Assembly (NCBI RefSeq): GCF_024707525.1
Contig: NZ_CP062231.1
Span: forward strand, 3,596,001 to 3,660,000
Direction: 5' to 3'
From: Rhizobium sp. TH2
GTDB lineage: Bacteria; Pseudomonadota; Alphaproteobacteria; Rhizobiales; Rhizobiaceae
Length of the DNA: 64,000 bases
Shown here: positions 54,129 through 63,164 of the stretch, in pieces
Layout of the letters: every line of letters starts with the position of its first letter
Numbering within the stretch: position 1 is the stretch's first letter
Translations under genes and position numbers: made by a program
Notes under the pieces: generated by a model
Seen by the model: only the letters and a program-made list of their open reading frames with translations
Database searches by the model: none
Told to the model about the DNA's origin: nothing

Positions 54129-54617
54129 TCACCAGAGATCGTCGAATGCGGCCTCGCCCGCCAATTCCTTGAGCCGGCGGTACGTCGCCGACGTGGTTCC
54201 AGCCGGAAGCGCATCGAGCGGAAAGAACCCCGCCTCGACGATCTCGCGATCCCTTAGCCTCGGAGCGGTCTGCCGCACCTCGCACCGAAAAAACACGACG
54301 TGATCGCGCTTGGAGGTCCGGCGATTGAAATAGATGTGCAGGAGTTGCGGCGGAGCGGTGAGTTCGAGATTGCCTTCCTCGCGCAGTTCCTTGGCGAGCG
54401 CCTCGCGCACTGTCTCGCGGCGCTCGACGCCGCCGCCCGGCATATGCCAGCCGGGAATGTAGGAATGGCGCACGAGGAAAATCCTGCCCTGGTCGTCGAA
54501 GCAGGCGGCACGCACCCCCATCGTCATGCCCTTGATGAAGAAATAAACGAAATGCGCGACACGCGTGAGCACGCGGTAGCGGAACGCGCTCATCTCCGGC
54601 GGCGTTACATCCTGCAT
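54129..54617 (-). CDS. Nudix hydrolase
   Basis: The 162-residue product has a Nudix box GGGVERRETVREALAKELRE with EEGNLEL after a conserved HMP. The N-terminus before it (YRVLTRVAHFVYFFIKGMTM) is hydrophobic and could touch the membrane, as in mobile-type Nudix enzymes. AAGGAGC lies eight bases before the ATG at 54617. The substrate is unknown. It is divergent from a metallophosphoesterase gene, 40 bp away. Confidence 0.92.
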   Translation of the reverse strand: MQDVTPPEMSAFRYRVLTRVAHFVYFFIKGMTMGVRAACFDDQGRIFLVRHSYIPGWHMPGGGVERRETVREALAKELREEGNLELTAPPQLLHIYFNRRTSKRDHVVFFRCEVRQTAPRLRDREIVEAGFFPLDALPAGTTSATYRRLKELAGEAAFDDLW

Positions 54618-54657
54618 GCCACTTGCTCCTTCATCACGGCCACCATACAACGAGACA

Positions 54658-55566
54658 ATGTTCACACTCGCGCATATCTCCGACGTTCATCTCGGACCAT
54701 TACCTGACCTGACTTTCCTCGAACTGCTGTCGAAGCGCATTACGGGTTATGTGAACTGGCATCGCAACAGGGGCAAGAACCTTTTCGGCAACACGCTGGA
54801 ACTGCTTCTCCTCGAAATCGTCAAAGCCAAGCCGAACCACCTCGCCATTACAGGCGATCTCGTCAACCTCGCGGCCGATATCGAACTCGATGCCGCAGCA
54901 ACCTGGCTGCGCGCCTTCCCGAGGGCGACCGAGGTGTCCGTGGTACCCGGCAATCATGACGCTTATGTGCCGGGTGCGCTCGACGATGCGGCGCGGCTTT
55001 GGAAGCCGTGGATGAGCGGCGACACGCCGCGCGACGACGGCCACATTTTTCCCTATCTCAAGCTCCGCGACAAGGTCGCACTGATCGGCGTTTCGACCGC
55101 CACCGCCACGCCGCCTTTCATGGCGTCGGGCTTTTTCGGACCGAACCAGGCGCGCCGCTTCGAACGGATATTGAAGGAAACCGGCGATGCCGGCTATTTC
55201 CGCGTCGTGATGATTCATCATCCGCCGATCCGGGGCGCCACACCGAACTACAAGCGGATGATCGGCATAAGACGCTTTGCGGCGGCTGTTCACATGGATG
55301 GAGCCGAACTCGTTCTGCACGGCCACACCCATCTCAACACCACCTATTGGCTCCATGGCCGCACCGGCAGGATCCCGGTCGTCGGCATCGCATCCGGCAG
55401 CCAGATGTTCGGCGGGCGCAAGCCCCCATCGGCCTATAATCTGTTCCATATCGATGGCGAGCGGGGCAACTGGTCGCTGCGCAAGGAGCGCTTCAGCCTC
55501 ACCGAGGACAAGACGAGCTTCGTGCGCGATGACGACGTCATGCTGATCAATCCAGCGTCCGCTTGA
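54658..55566 (+). CDS. Metallophosphoesterase
   Basis: The 302-residue product has all calcineurin-like metal motifs: LAHISDVHLG, ITGDLVN, VPGNHDAY, MIHHPP and LHGHTHLN. No signal peptide is seen, so it acts in the cytosol. The ATG at 54658 begins MFTLAHISDVHLG; an earlier frame is not used. Its end overlaps the convergent ABC permease stop by 20 bp. The substrate is unknown; a cyclic nucleotide or a phospholipid precursor is possible. Confidence 0.92.
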   Translation: MFTLAHISDVHLGPLPDLTFLELLSKRITGYVNWHRNRGKNLFGNTLELLLLEIVKAKPNHLAITGDLVNLAADIELDAAATWLRAFPRATEVSVVPGNHDAYVPGALDDAARLWKPWMSGDTPRDDGHIFPYLKLRDKVALIGVSTATATPPFMASGFFGPNQARRFERILKETGDAGYFRVVMIHHPPIRGATPNYKRMIGIRRFAAAVHMDGAELVLHGHTHLNTTYWLHGRTGRIPVVGIASGSQMFGGRKPPSAYNLFHIDGERGNWSLRKERFSLTEDKTSFVRDDDVMLINPASA

Positions 55567-56682
55567 AGCGCATCAGCGCCAGTCCGGCATAGACGAGAAT
55601 GAACACGCCGAGCATCGAGACCTCGAAGGCAATGATGTGCCAGTCGGCGCCCTTGAGCATCACCGCGCGGATGACGCGGAGGAAATGCGTGAGCGGAAAC
55701 AGTTCGCCGAGCCACTGCGCCCACTCCGGCATGCCGCGGAACGGGAACATGAAGCCTGACAGCAGGATCGAAGGCAGGAAGAAGAAGAATGTCAGCTGCA
55801 TCGCCTGCATCTGCGACTTGGCGACGCTCGATATCGTATAGCCGAGCAGCACCAGCGACAGCACGAAGATCAGCACCGCCGCCAGCAACAGCGGCAATGA
55901 GCCCATGAACGGCACGTCGAACAGCAGCTTTGCTGCAACCAGCACCACCACGCCTGCACGCCGCCGACCACCAGATAGGGAACGATCTTGCCGATCATGA
56001 TCTCGAACGGGCTCGCCGGCATCGCCAGAAGGTTTTCCATCGTGCCGCGCTCGGTCTCCCGCGTCAGCGCCATCGATGTCATCATCACCATGGTCATCTG
56101 CAGGATCACGCCGAGCAGGCCGGGCACAATGTTATACTGCGTGATGCCCTCGGGATTGTAGCGGCGCTGGACGACGACCTCGAGCGCGTGCTTCTGCGCA
56201 TCGTTCGCCTCGATCTCCTGTCCCTGTTCGCGGAGCAGTGCCTGCGCCGCCACGGTCGACAGCGTCGATATCGCACCCGATGCGACCGACGGATCGGTGG
56301 CATCGGCCTCGATCAGGATCTGCGGCCGATCGCCCCGATCGACGCGCCGCGCGAAATCGGAGGGAATGGTCACGACGAAGGACACATGCCCGCCCTGGAT
56401 CAGGTCTTCGGCATTCTCGGCGCTGTCACCGACCGACACGAATCGGTAGTAACCCGTAAGTTCGAGCGCCGACACCATCGCCCGGACATAGTGATCCGAC
56501 GACGAAGTGACGAGCGCCGCAGGCAGCCCTTTCGGATCACTGTTGATGGCAAAGCCGAACAGGATCAGTTGCATCAGCGGCACGCCGAGCATCATGGCGA
56601 ACGTGATGCGGTCGCGCCGCATCTGGATGAATTCCTTGATCAGCAACGCGCTGAGCCGGGAGAACGAGAAGAGCCTGTTCAT
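55547..56682 (-). pseudogene. ABC-2 type permease with a one-base frameshift
   Basis: The first frame (from 56682, MNRLFSFSRLSALLIKEFIQ) is a good YbhS/YbhR-like permease up to LVVGGVQA at about 55953. It then reads a Cys/Trp-rich string that is not real. The next frame carries the rest: VVVLVAAKLLFDVPF and four more hydrophobic helices, ending RFKRTLD at 55547. The loss of one G in a GCGGTGG run near 55952 explains it. The two parts together make about 377 residues, the normal length. It is either a pseudogene or a sequencing error. The ATG overlaps the ATPase stop. Confidence 0.85.
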
Positions 56683-57596
56683 CCCATATTATCCCTTGAG
56701 CCGGCCATGAACTGGATGAACACGTCTTCAAGGCTTGTCTCGCCCGGTGTGACCTTGAACTCCGCCTTCTCGCGATAGGGCGCGAGCGTTGCTTCCAGCG
56801 CCTGGTGGTCCTTGCCCACGACATGCAGCGCCGTGCCGAACGCGGCAACCTGATCGACGCCCGGCTTGCCCTCGAGTTCATCGGCGAGCGTGTTGAGCCC
56901 CTCCCCCTCGATGACGAATGTGCTAAGGCCCGCATTGGCCACGACCTCGGGCACCGTGCCGCTTGCCAGCAGCTTGCCGTAGGAAATGTAGTGGATGCGG
57001 TGGCAGCGCTCGGCTTCATCCATGTAATGCGTCGAGACCAGCACGGTGAGGCCGCGTGCGGCAAGCCGGTGAATTTCATCCCAGAACTCGCGCCGCGCCT
57101 TCGGATCGACGCCGGCTGTAGGCTCATCGAGCAGAAGCAATTTCGGATTGTGCATGATGCAGGCGGCGAGTGCCAACCTCTGCTTCCAGCCGCCGGAAAG
57201 CTTGCCGGCAAGCTGGTCCCTGCGTGTCGCGAGCCCCAGGTCTTCGAGCGTCCGGTCGACATGCTCCTTCGCCGGCTTCAGCCCGTAGAGCCGGGCGACG
57301 AACATCAGGTTCTCCTCGATCGAGAGATCTTCGTAGAAGGAGAACTTCTGCGTCATGTAGCCGACTTCGCGCTTGATCCGGAGGCTATCCTTCAGGAGAT
57401 CGAAGCCGAGAACATTTCCCGACCCGGCATCCGGCGTCAGCAGCCCGCACATGATGCGGATGGTCGTCGTTTTGCCCGAGCCGTTGGGACCGAGGAAGCC
57501 GGCGATCTCCCCGGTCGCGACTGTCATGGAGACGTTGTCGACAACCGTCTTGTCACCGAAGCGCTTGACCAGCCCATACACCTCGATGGCGTTCAT
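56679..57596 (-). CDS. ABC transporter ATP-binding protein (YbhF-like)
   Basis: The 305-residue product has Walker A GPNGSGKTT, Q-loop YMTQKFSFYEDLSIEENL, signature LSGGWKQRLAL, Walker B LLLLDEPTAGVDP and H-loop VSTHYMDEAE. It has a single ATPase domain, unlike the double-domain YbhF of E. coli. It starts in an ATGA overlap with the HlyD stop and ends in an overlap with the permease start. With the permease frameshifted, it may have no working partner. Confidence 0.95.
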   Translation of the reverse strand: MNAIEVYGLVKRFGDKTVVDNVSMTVATGEIAGFLGPNGSGKTTTIRIMCGLLTPDAGSGNVLGFDLLKDSLRIKREVGYMTQKFSFYEDLSIEENLMFVARLYGLKPAKEHVDRTLEDLGLATRRDQLAGKLSGGWKQRLALAACIMHNPKLLLLDEPTAGVDPKARREFWDEIHRLAARGLTVLVSTHYMDEAERCHRIHYISYGKLLASGTVPEVVANAGLSTFVIEGEGLNTLADELEGKPGVDQVAAFGTALHVVGKDHQALEATLAPYREKAEFKVTPGETSLEDVFIQFMAGSRDNMG

Positions 57597-58540
57597 TTGC
57601 CGAGCACCGCATCGACGATCAGGCCGGGCTTCAGCACGCTTTGCTCGCTCTCCGGCCGCGCCTCGATGAGGTAGACGAGCTTCTGCCGGTTTTCGAGCGA
57701 ATAGATGACCGGCGGCGTGAATTCGGGACTGTTCGAGATATAGGTGATTTGTGCCTTCAGCCCCGGTGCGCAACCGTCACAACGGATTTCCAGCGAGGTG
57801 CCGAGCTTGAGCGACGAGACATATTGCTCGGCCGCATAGAGCCGGACCTTTACCGCGCCGTCGGGCAGGATCGACAGCACGGGCTGCGATGGCCCCGCCA
57901 CTTCGCCGACTCGCCGTACGACATCCTCGACCACGCCATTTTCGGGAACGGTCAGGCGCCTGTGTTCGAGCCGCCATTTCGCGTCGGCAAGCTTGGCCTC
58001 GGCCTGTTTGACCAGCGCATCCGCCGCGTCGATCTCCATCGGGCGTGCCGCCAGCTTTGCCACCGAAAGATTGGCGGTCATCTCGCTGACTTTCGCATCC
58101 GCCTGCAGCAACCCAGTCGAAGCTTGGTCGAGATCGGCCTTGGCATTGATCCCCCGCTTGGCAAGAGCCGTCTCACGGTCGAAGACCCGCTTGGCTTCCG
58201 CGGCCTGGGCGCGGGCCGACTGTAGCGACGCTTCGATCACGTCAATTTCCTCGCGCCTCTTGCCCTCTTTCAGATTTGCCAATTGGGCCTGGGCGTGTTC
58301 GAGCGCCGCCTGCGCCTCATGGACTGCGATATCGGCATCCGCGCCCTCCATCTGGACGAGGGTCTCTCCCTTCGTCACGCGGTCGCCGCGCTTCTTGGAC
58401 AATGCCTCGATACGGCCGACCTCGACGGGTGCCAGCAGCACATATTCGCCCTCGACATAGCCGGTGGCCAGCGGTGGCGCCGGCGCGCAGGAAGCAAACA
58501 GGCCCGCGATCAGGGGCAATCCGCAAATCAGGTCCATCAT
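57593..58540 (-). CDS. HlyD-type membrane fusion protein, lipoprotein (YbhG-like)
   Basis: The 315-residue product has a lipoprotein-type signal (LIAGLFASC, Cys about 17), the barrel-sandwich lipoyl half (GYVEGEYVLLAPVEVGRIEA), a long coiled coil (about residues 70-180, AQAALEHAQAQLANLKEGKR) and a beta-barrel end. It bridges the export permease to the outer membrane or periplasm. The start MMDLICGLP at 58540 overlaps the TetR stop (ATGA). Confidence 0.92.
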   Translation of the reverse strand: MMDLICGLPLIAGLFASCAPAPPLATGYVEGEYVLLAPVEVGRIEALSKKRGDRVTKGETLVQMEGADADIAVHEAQAALEHAQAQLANLKEGKRREEIDVIEASLQSARAQAAEAKRVFDRETALAKRGINAKADLDQASTGLLQADAKVSEMTANLSVAKLAARPMEIDAADALVKQAEAKLADAKWRLEHRRLTVPENGVVEDVVRRVGEVAGPSQPVLSILPDGAVKVRLYAAEQYVSSLKLGTSLEIRCDGCAPGLKAQITYISNSPEFTPPVIYSLENRQKLVYLIEARPESEQSVLKPGLIVDAVLGK

Positions 58541-59190
58541 GGGAAACTCCGGTAGGCCAGAACGATGGCGCGTGTATTCTTGACCAGTCCCTCGACCACG
58601 TGGTCGGCCTCCCTGTCGCCGAGTTCGTCCCAATCCAGACGCCGCATGATCAGTGGCTGCCCGACCCGGAAATGAAAGACCTGGCCGATGAAGGAGAACA
58701 CCGCGATCTTGACCTCGTGCGATTCCGGATCGCGGCCGGTCGCGATGCCGAAAAGCTCGCAGAACCGCTTATGCATCGGCTTCATCCAGTTGCAGTAGAA
58801 CAGTTCCGAGACCTCGCCCTTGACCAGCAGTTCGCGCAGGATGAAGTTCACGAAGACCGCGCTGTTGGGATTAACCAGCCAGAAATTGCAGAACACCTTC
58901 ATCATCCGCTCGATCATGTCGAGCGCTTCATCCGGCCTGAGCGGCGGCAGCGGCTTGAGGAAGGCCGGTCCCACCGTGGCGGAGATGTTGCCGATCACAT
59001 GCTGAGCGCAGGTCAACCTGAGCCCCGGCTTGCCGCCGAAATGATAAGCGATCGATCCGATATTGGCGGCCGCCAGGTCGGCGATCTCCCGGGTCGAGAC
59101 GGCGTCATAGCCGCGCTCGCCGAAAAGCCGGATGGCGGCTTCGATCAGGGCAATGCGTGTGACATCGGCACCGGATACTGGCTTGTCCAT
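58537..59190 (-). CDS. TetR-family regulator (CecR/DUF1956 type)
   Basis: The 217-residue product has an N-terminal helix-turn-helix (GYDAVSTREIADLAAANIGS, IAYHFGGKPGLRLTC) and the C-terminal domain of CecR-type regulators. In E. coli cecR sits beside ybhG and ybhFSR, an efflux cluster; the same order is seen here. A palindrome (TTAATC-N4-GATTAA) 20 bp upstream is a likely operator, so it probably represses its own operon. The ligand is unknown. Confidence 0.9.
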   Translation of the reverse strand: MDKPVSGADVTRIALIEAAIRLFGERGYDAVSTREIADLAAANIGSIAYHFGGKPGLRLTCAQHVIGNISATVGPAFLKPLPPLRPDEALDMIERMMKVFCNFWLVNPNSAVFVNFILRELLVKGEVSELFYCNWMKPMHKRFCELFGIATGRDPESHEVKIAVFSFIGQVFHFRVGQPLIMRRLDWDELGDREADHVVEGLVKNTRAIVLAYRSFP

Positions 59191-59210
59191 GCTGTTCTCC
59201 CTGTATCAAT

Positions 59211-59226
59211 TTAATCGGTTGATTAA
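59211..59226. promoter_or_regulatory. Palindromic operator candidate of the TetR operon
   Basis: TTAATC (59211-59216), four bases and GATTAA (59221-59226) form a perfect 6+6 palindrome, 21 bp before the TetR start codon. The spacing between TTAA halves is 8, so it is not a CtrA box (7). Autoregulation is inferred. Confidence 0.5.
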
Positions 59227-59265
59227 CTCAAGGCAAGCGCTGCCTGAAATAAACCGGCCAAAGTT

Positions 59266-59292
59266 GGAACGGTCATCACGAACATTTAGGTT
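59266..59292 (+). promoter_or_regulatory. Possible EcfG/RpoE2-type stress promoter
   Basis: GGAAC (59266-59270) followed by 18 bases and GGTT (59289-59292) resembles the rhizobial general-stress consensus (GGAAC-N18/19-CGTT). It would start a transcript about 83 bases before the TPR gene. One -10 base differs from consensus, so it is a weak call. Confidence 0.35.
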
Positions 59293-59382
59293 GCGCATTT
59301 CAAGGTTTCGTATGACCCTCTCGTCAACCTCTCGGCCGCGACCGGCCCAGGTTCATAACACTCAAGGACTAAGGAGCCCCCC

Positions 59383-59934
59383 ATGACCACCTTGACGATG
59401 AAGAACACCCTGCTGGCACTCGCGGCCACCGCCTCGCTGGCATTTGCCGCACCCGTCTTCGCCGCCGGCGGCGGCAGCGATGGCGATAGCAGCGGCGGCG
59501 GCGACGCCAACAAATGCCCTGCAGGCCAGGTCTATGACAACGCGACGAAGAAATGCGTAAAGAAATCGAGCCAGCTCAATGACAACCAGATCTATCTGTT
59601 TGCGCGTCAGTACGCCTATGCCGGAAAGTACGATGAGGCGCTCGATATGCTCAAGCGCGCCAAGAACCAGAACGATCCGCGCATCCTGAACTATTACGGC
59701 TACACCAACCGCAAGCTGGGCAATGTCGATGTCGCCATGACCTATTACAGCAAGGCCATCGCGCTCGACGGCAATTACCTCCTCGCACGCTCCTATATGG
59801 GCCAGGGCCTGGTGCTTCAGGGCGACATCGAAGGCGCGCGCGTGCAGCTCGTCGAGATCCGCGATCGCGGCGGCAAGGACACCTACGCCTACAAGGCGCT
59901 CTACGAAGCGCTGAAGACCGGCAGCACCTACTGA
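59383..59934 (+). CDS. Secreted tetratricopeptide-repeat protein
   Basis: The 183-residue product has a Sec signal peptide (LLALAATASLAFAAPVFA), a Gly/Ser/Asp-rich linker, a Cys pair in CPAGQVYDNATKKC, and two or three TPR units (FARQYAYAGKYDEALDMLKR, YYGYTNRKLGNVDVAMTYYS, then ARSYMGQGLVLQGDIEGARV). It is probably periplasmic and works by protein contacts. AAGGAG lies six bases before the ATG at 59383. A good terminator follows. Confidence 0.88.
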   Translation: MTTLTMKNTLLALAATASLAFAAPVFAAGGGSDGDSSGGGDANKCPAGQVYDNATKKCVKKSSQLNDNQIYLFARQYAYAGKYDEALDMLKRAKNQNDPRILNYYGYTNRKLGNVDVAMTYYSKAIALDGNYLLARSYMGQGLVLQGDIEGARVQLVEIRDRGGKDTYAYKALYEALKTGSTY

Positions 59935-59987
59935 CCCGGCACTTTACTCGCAGGCAAACCTGTGGGAAAAGGACAACAAGAGACAAG

Positions 59988-60019
59988 TGGACGCGAGCTT
60001 TCGCGTCCATTTTCTTTTA
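59988..60019 (+). terminator. Rho-independent terminator after the TPR gene
   Basis: TGGACGCGA and TCGCGTCCA make a 9-bp stem with a GCTT loop (59988-60009), followed by TTTTCTTTT. It lies about 55 bp past the stop. Confidence 0.85.
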
Positions 60020-60146
60020 TGCCCTTGCGAAATAAAGCCAAAATGTTTCATACCATGGGCCGCTCGAAGCCCCTTCCGGGCTCACGGGAATTTTCGACAG
60101 CAAATGAATAAACACGCCACAAACCACGTCATCATGTGTGAGGGTC

Positions 60147-60665
60147 ATGAATAGCCAAGGCAAGGCAGATCAAATTAGCCGTGAACTGGTGACTTTGCTG
60201 CCAAAGCTGAGACGCTTTTCCATGACACTCACGCGGAATGCATCGGATGCAGACGATCTGGTGCAGGAAGCTTGCGAACGGGCCATCACCAGGAGCCACC
60301 TTTGGAACGGGGAAGGACGACTGGAAAGCTGGATCTACGCCATGACGAGGAATTTGTGGGTTGACGAAATAAGGAAGCGGAAAGTGCGTACCGGCGGCGG
60401 TACGGTCGATGCGGCGGAGCAGGACGAGTTGATCGTCGAAGCCAATGCCGAGAAAGCCATTTATGCCGGCCAGTTGCACCAGATGATCCTGTCCATGCCG
60501 GAGGGCTTGTCCTCCGTATTTCTCCTCGTCAATGTCGAAGGGCACTCCTACAGGGAAGCCGCCGACATCCTTGGCATTCCGATTGGCACCGTGATGAGCA
60601 GGCTTTCGACCGCGCGTTTGAGGTTGGCCGCCATGGTCAACGGCACACAGGAAGCGAGGGCATGA
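60147..60665 (+). CDS. ECF sigma factor (second pair)
   Basis: The 172-residue product has sigma region 2 (NASDADDLVQEACERAITRS, WIYAMTRNLWVDEIRKRK) and region 4 (YREAADILGIPIGTVMSRLS). The ATG at 60147 has GAGGG upstream; a GTG at 60138 is an alternative. The next gene encodes its likely membrane anti-sigma factor, two bases away. The regulon is unknown. Confidence 0.92.
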   Translation: MNSQGKADQISRELVTLLPKLRRFSMTLTRNASDADDLVQEACERAITRSHLWNGEGRLESWIYAMTRNLWVDEIRKRKVRTGGGTVDAAEQDELIVEANAEKAIYAGQLHQMILSMPEGLSSVFLLVNVEGHSYREAADILGIPIGTVMSRLSTARLRLAAMVNGTQEARA

Positions 60666-60667
60666 GC

Positions 60668-61606
60668 ATGGAGAATTTCAAGGAACTTCCTTTGGAAGTC
60701 AGGCTGTCTGCCTTTATCGACGGGCAGGTCGGCGAAGAAGATGCACGCGAGCTCGAAGCGCTGATCGCTTCGAATGATGATGCGCGTGGCGTCTACGAAA
60801 CATTGAAGATGGGTTCGGATTTCGGCAACAAGGCATTCGAAGAAATGCTGCATGACCCGGTGCCGCTCGACCTCGTCCGCAAGATCAAGGCCATCGAGGC
60901 CAAGCCGGCGCCCGTGCGCCAGGCAGCGAATAACAACGTCGCGTCCTTCATGCGGTTCATTCCGCAGGCGATCGCCGCATCCGTGATGCTGCTCTTCGCC
61001 GGTGCCTATGCCGGCTACTATGTGGCCGAGAACCGCGTTCCCGGCGATCTTCCGGAACTGGTATCCGAGACATCGAATATCGAAGCGCCCGGCGGCGAAG
61101 TCAAAACCCGCGGCATGGGCAACCTGACCTTCGAACTCCCAGCTCCCGAAGCCGATAGCGAGATAAAGCCGGTTTCGACGCGCAGCATTACCAAGGCCGA
61201 TGTCGCACTGGCGGAAGTCGCGAGCGCCCACAAGGTCTATGCGGCCGACACGGTCCATGCCGACGAGGTTCCTGCGGCGCAGGAAAGCGAGCTGGTCGGT
61301 TACCTCGAAGCGGTCACGTCGGTGAAATTCGCCGTGCCGGATCTGTCGGCGGAGGGCTACAAGCTGCGTGGCGGCAAGTTCGTCGAAGTCGTGGGCCAGC
61401 CCACCGGCGCGCTCTTCTATGAAGACGGCGCGGGCAAATCCGTGGCGGTCTACTTCATGAAGAACGAGAACATCTCTGGCGCGGCACCCGCACAGGACGG
61501 CTTCACGGTGATCGGCGGCCAGAAGGATGCGACGAGCTACTTCATCGCGGCAGCCGACGAGGCGCTCGCCAAGAAGCTCGAGGGCAATGTCCGCTCCGTC
61601 TTCTAA
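60668..61606 (+). CDS. Membrane anti-sigma factor
   Basis: The 312-residue product has a zinc-less anti-sigma-like N-terminus (RLSAFIDGQVGEEDARELEA), one membrane helix (about 95-117, FIPQAIAASVMLLFAGAYAG) and a long periplasmic part (FVEVVGQPTGALFYEDGAGK). The ATG at 60668 has GAGGG seven bases upstream; an ATG at 60662 overlaps the sigma stop. It should sequester the sigma factor and release it on an envelope signal. A strong terminator follows. Confidence 0.9.
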   Translation: MENFKELPLEVRLSAFIDGQVGEEDARELEALIASNDDARGVYETLKMGSDFGNKAFEEMLHDPVPLDLVRKIKAIEAKPAPVRQAANNNVASFMRFIPQAIAASVMLLFAGAYAGYYVAENRVPGDLPELVSETSNIEAPGGEVKTRGMGNLTFELPAPEADSEIKPVSTRSITKADVALAEVASAHKVYAADTVHADEVPAAQESELVGYLEAVTSVKFAVPDLSAEGYKLRGGKFVEVVGQPTGALFYEDGAGKSVAVYFMKNENISGAAPAQDGFTVIGGQKDATSYFIAAADEALAKKLEGNVRSVF

Positions 61607-61630
61607 AGCAGATTGTCAGCAAAGTGATTC

Positions 61631-61662
61631 AAGGCCGGGCCATCGCCCGGCCTTTTCGTTTG
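61631..61662 (+). terminator. Rho-independent terminator after the anti-sigma gene
   Basis: AAGGCCGGGC and GCCCGGCCTT form a 10-bp stem with a CATC loop, followed by TTCGTTT. It lies about 25 bp past the anti-sigma stop. Confidence 0.9.
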
Positions 61663-61736
61663 CTTATGCCGTTTGCATCACCGCCTCACCGTGCTAACCC
61701 TGCATTAATGCGAGTGATCCGGCGGAGCGTGCGTAC

Positions 61737-62219
61737 ATGCCGAAGGAAATCGAACGGAAGTTCCTCGTCGCCGAGGATACCTGGCGCGATCAGGCCGGCC
61801 GGGGCCAGGCCTTCCGCCAGGCGATTATCTTTTCCAAGAACAACCGCTCGATCCGCATCCGCACGATAAATGACGAAGAGGCCCGGCTGACGCTGAAGAT
61901 CGGTATCGACGACATGGCGCGCCACGAGTTCGAATACGACGTGCCTATCGAAGATGCCAGGGAACTGCTCGACCTCGCCAAGGGCGGGCGTATCACCAAG
62001 ACCCGCTACAAAGTCGAGCATCAAGGACATGTCTGGGAGATCGACGTCTATGAAGGCGACCTCAAGGGCCTCGTGGTCGCCGAGGTCGAACTCGAAAGCG
62101 AAGATGAAAAAGCCGCCCTGCCCTCCTGGCTCGGGCGCGAAGTGACTAAGGACAAGCGTTTTTCCAATCAGGCGCTCGCCGAAGGCAGCCTGGGAAAGGA
62201 CTGGCGCGATGGAATATGA
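61737..62219 (+). CDS. CYTH-domain protein, likely triphosphatase
   Basis: The 160-residue product has the CYTH entry EIERKFL (residues 4-10, ExExK-type) and the tunnel strands RQAIIFSKNNRSIRIRT, RLTLKIG and VAEVELESEDE, typical of inorganic triphosphatases. The start at 61737 begins MPKEIERKFL. It overlaps the CHAD gene by 11 bp. The two proteins probably work together on polyphosphate. Confidence 0.93.
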   Translation: MPKEIERKFLVAEDTWRDQAGRGQAFRQAIIFSKNNRSIRIRTINDEEARLTLKIGIDDMARHEFEYDVPIEDARELLDLAKGGRITKTRYKVEHQGHVWEIDVYEGDLKGLVVAEVELESEDEKAALPSWLGREVTKDKRFSNQALAEGSLGKDWRDGI

Positions 62220-63120
62220 CATCGACTTCAGCGAATCCTTGGAAAGCCAGGTCCGCCGCATTGCGCGCCACAGGCTGGAAGACGCCGCATCGCTTCTCGA
62301 CGACATGCCCGATGGCCCCGACGACGCGATCCACGGCGCCCGCAAGCACATCAAGCAGTGCCGCGCGCTTTATCGTTTAGTCGCCGAATCCGCGAAGGAA
62401 TTCCAGCAGGCTGAGAACCAGCGGCTCGGCGATATCGCCCGCGAACTTTCACACCTTCGCGACGCCGCTGCGCTGATGGACGTCACCCAGTATCTCAAGC
62501 ACGAGATCAACTCGAAATCCAACGCCATGCTGATGGACCGGCTCGCCAAGCGCCTCGAACGCCGCCACCGGCGCTTGACGGGAGAGTCCACTGAGGCGTC
62601 AGAGATATTGCATAATGCATCGCGCGACCTCAGACAGGCTGCATCGGATGTCGATCGGCTCGGCCTGCCCAACGGCCCGCGCAAGGGCGCAGACTGCGTG
62701 GTGACTGGTTGGGAAGAGGTCGGCAAGAAGGCCCGGCGTGCCATCGCGCTGGCAGCGTCGGGGGATCACGAGGAAGCCTTCCATGACCTGAGGAAACGGA
62801 GCCAGGACCGCTGGATGCACGCGGCCCTGATCCGCGATCTCTGGCCTACCGCGATGGTCTCCATACAGCGCCAGGCCAAGGGCCTCTCGGATCTGCTGGG
62901 CCACATGCAGGACCTCTCCGTGCTCGACGAAGCCATCACGACCGCGCCGGACCTCGTGCAGGACAATGTGGAAAACGAGGCTGTGCGAGACGCAATCCGC
63001 ACCCAGCAGGCAAAACTCCGCGAGGAGAGCCTCGATCAGGCCGGCGATCTGTTCCGCAAATCCAAGCCGCGCGACGGCAAGGTCATCGGCCGCCTCATTC
63101 GCAAGTGCGCCGGGGAATAA
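62209..63120 (+). CDS. CHAD-domain protein
   Basis: The 303-residue helical product has the CHAD pattern: DAIHGARKHIKQCRALYRLV, HLRDAAALMDVTQYLK, then HDLRKRSQDRWMHAALIRDL. CHAD domains bind polyphosphate through basic helices. The protein starts inside the CYTH gene, so translation is coupled, and CYTH-CHAD fusions are common elsewhere. No membrane span is seen. Its role is probably polyphosphate binding or control. Confidence 0.92.
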   Translation: MEYDIDFSESLESQVRRIARHRLEDAASLLDDMPDGPDDAIHGARKHIKQCRALYRLVAESAKEFQQAENQRLGDIARELSHLRDAAALMDVTQYLKHEINSKSNAMLMDRLAKRLERRHRRLTGESTEASEILHNASRDLRQAASDVDRLGLPNGPRKGADCVVTGWEEVGKKARRAIALAASGDHEEAFHDLRKRSQDRWMHAALIRDLWPTAMVSIQRQAKGLSDLLGHMQDLSVLDEAITTAPDLVQDNVENEAVRDAIRTQQAKLREESLDQAGDLFRKSKPRDGKVIGRLIRKCAGE

Positions 63121-63164
63121 AGCCCCGCCGCACGCGTTCTCCATGTGCTGAAAAGGAGAACGGC

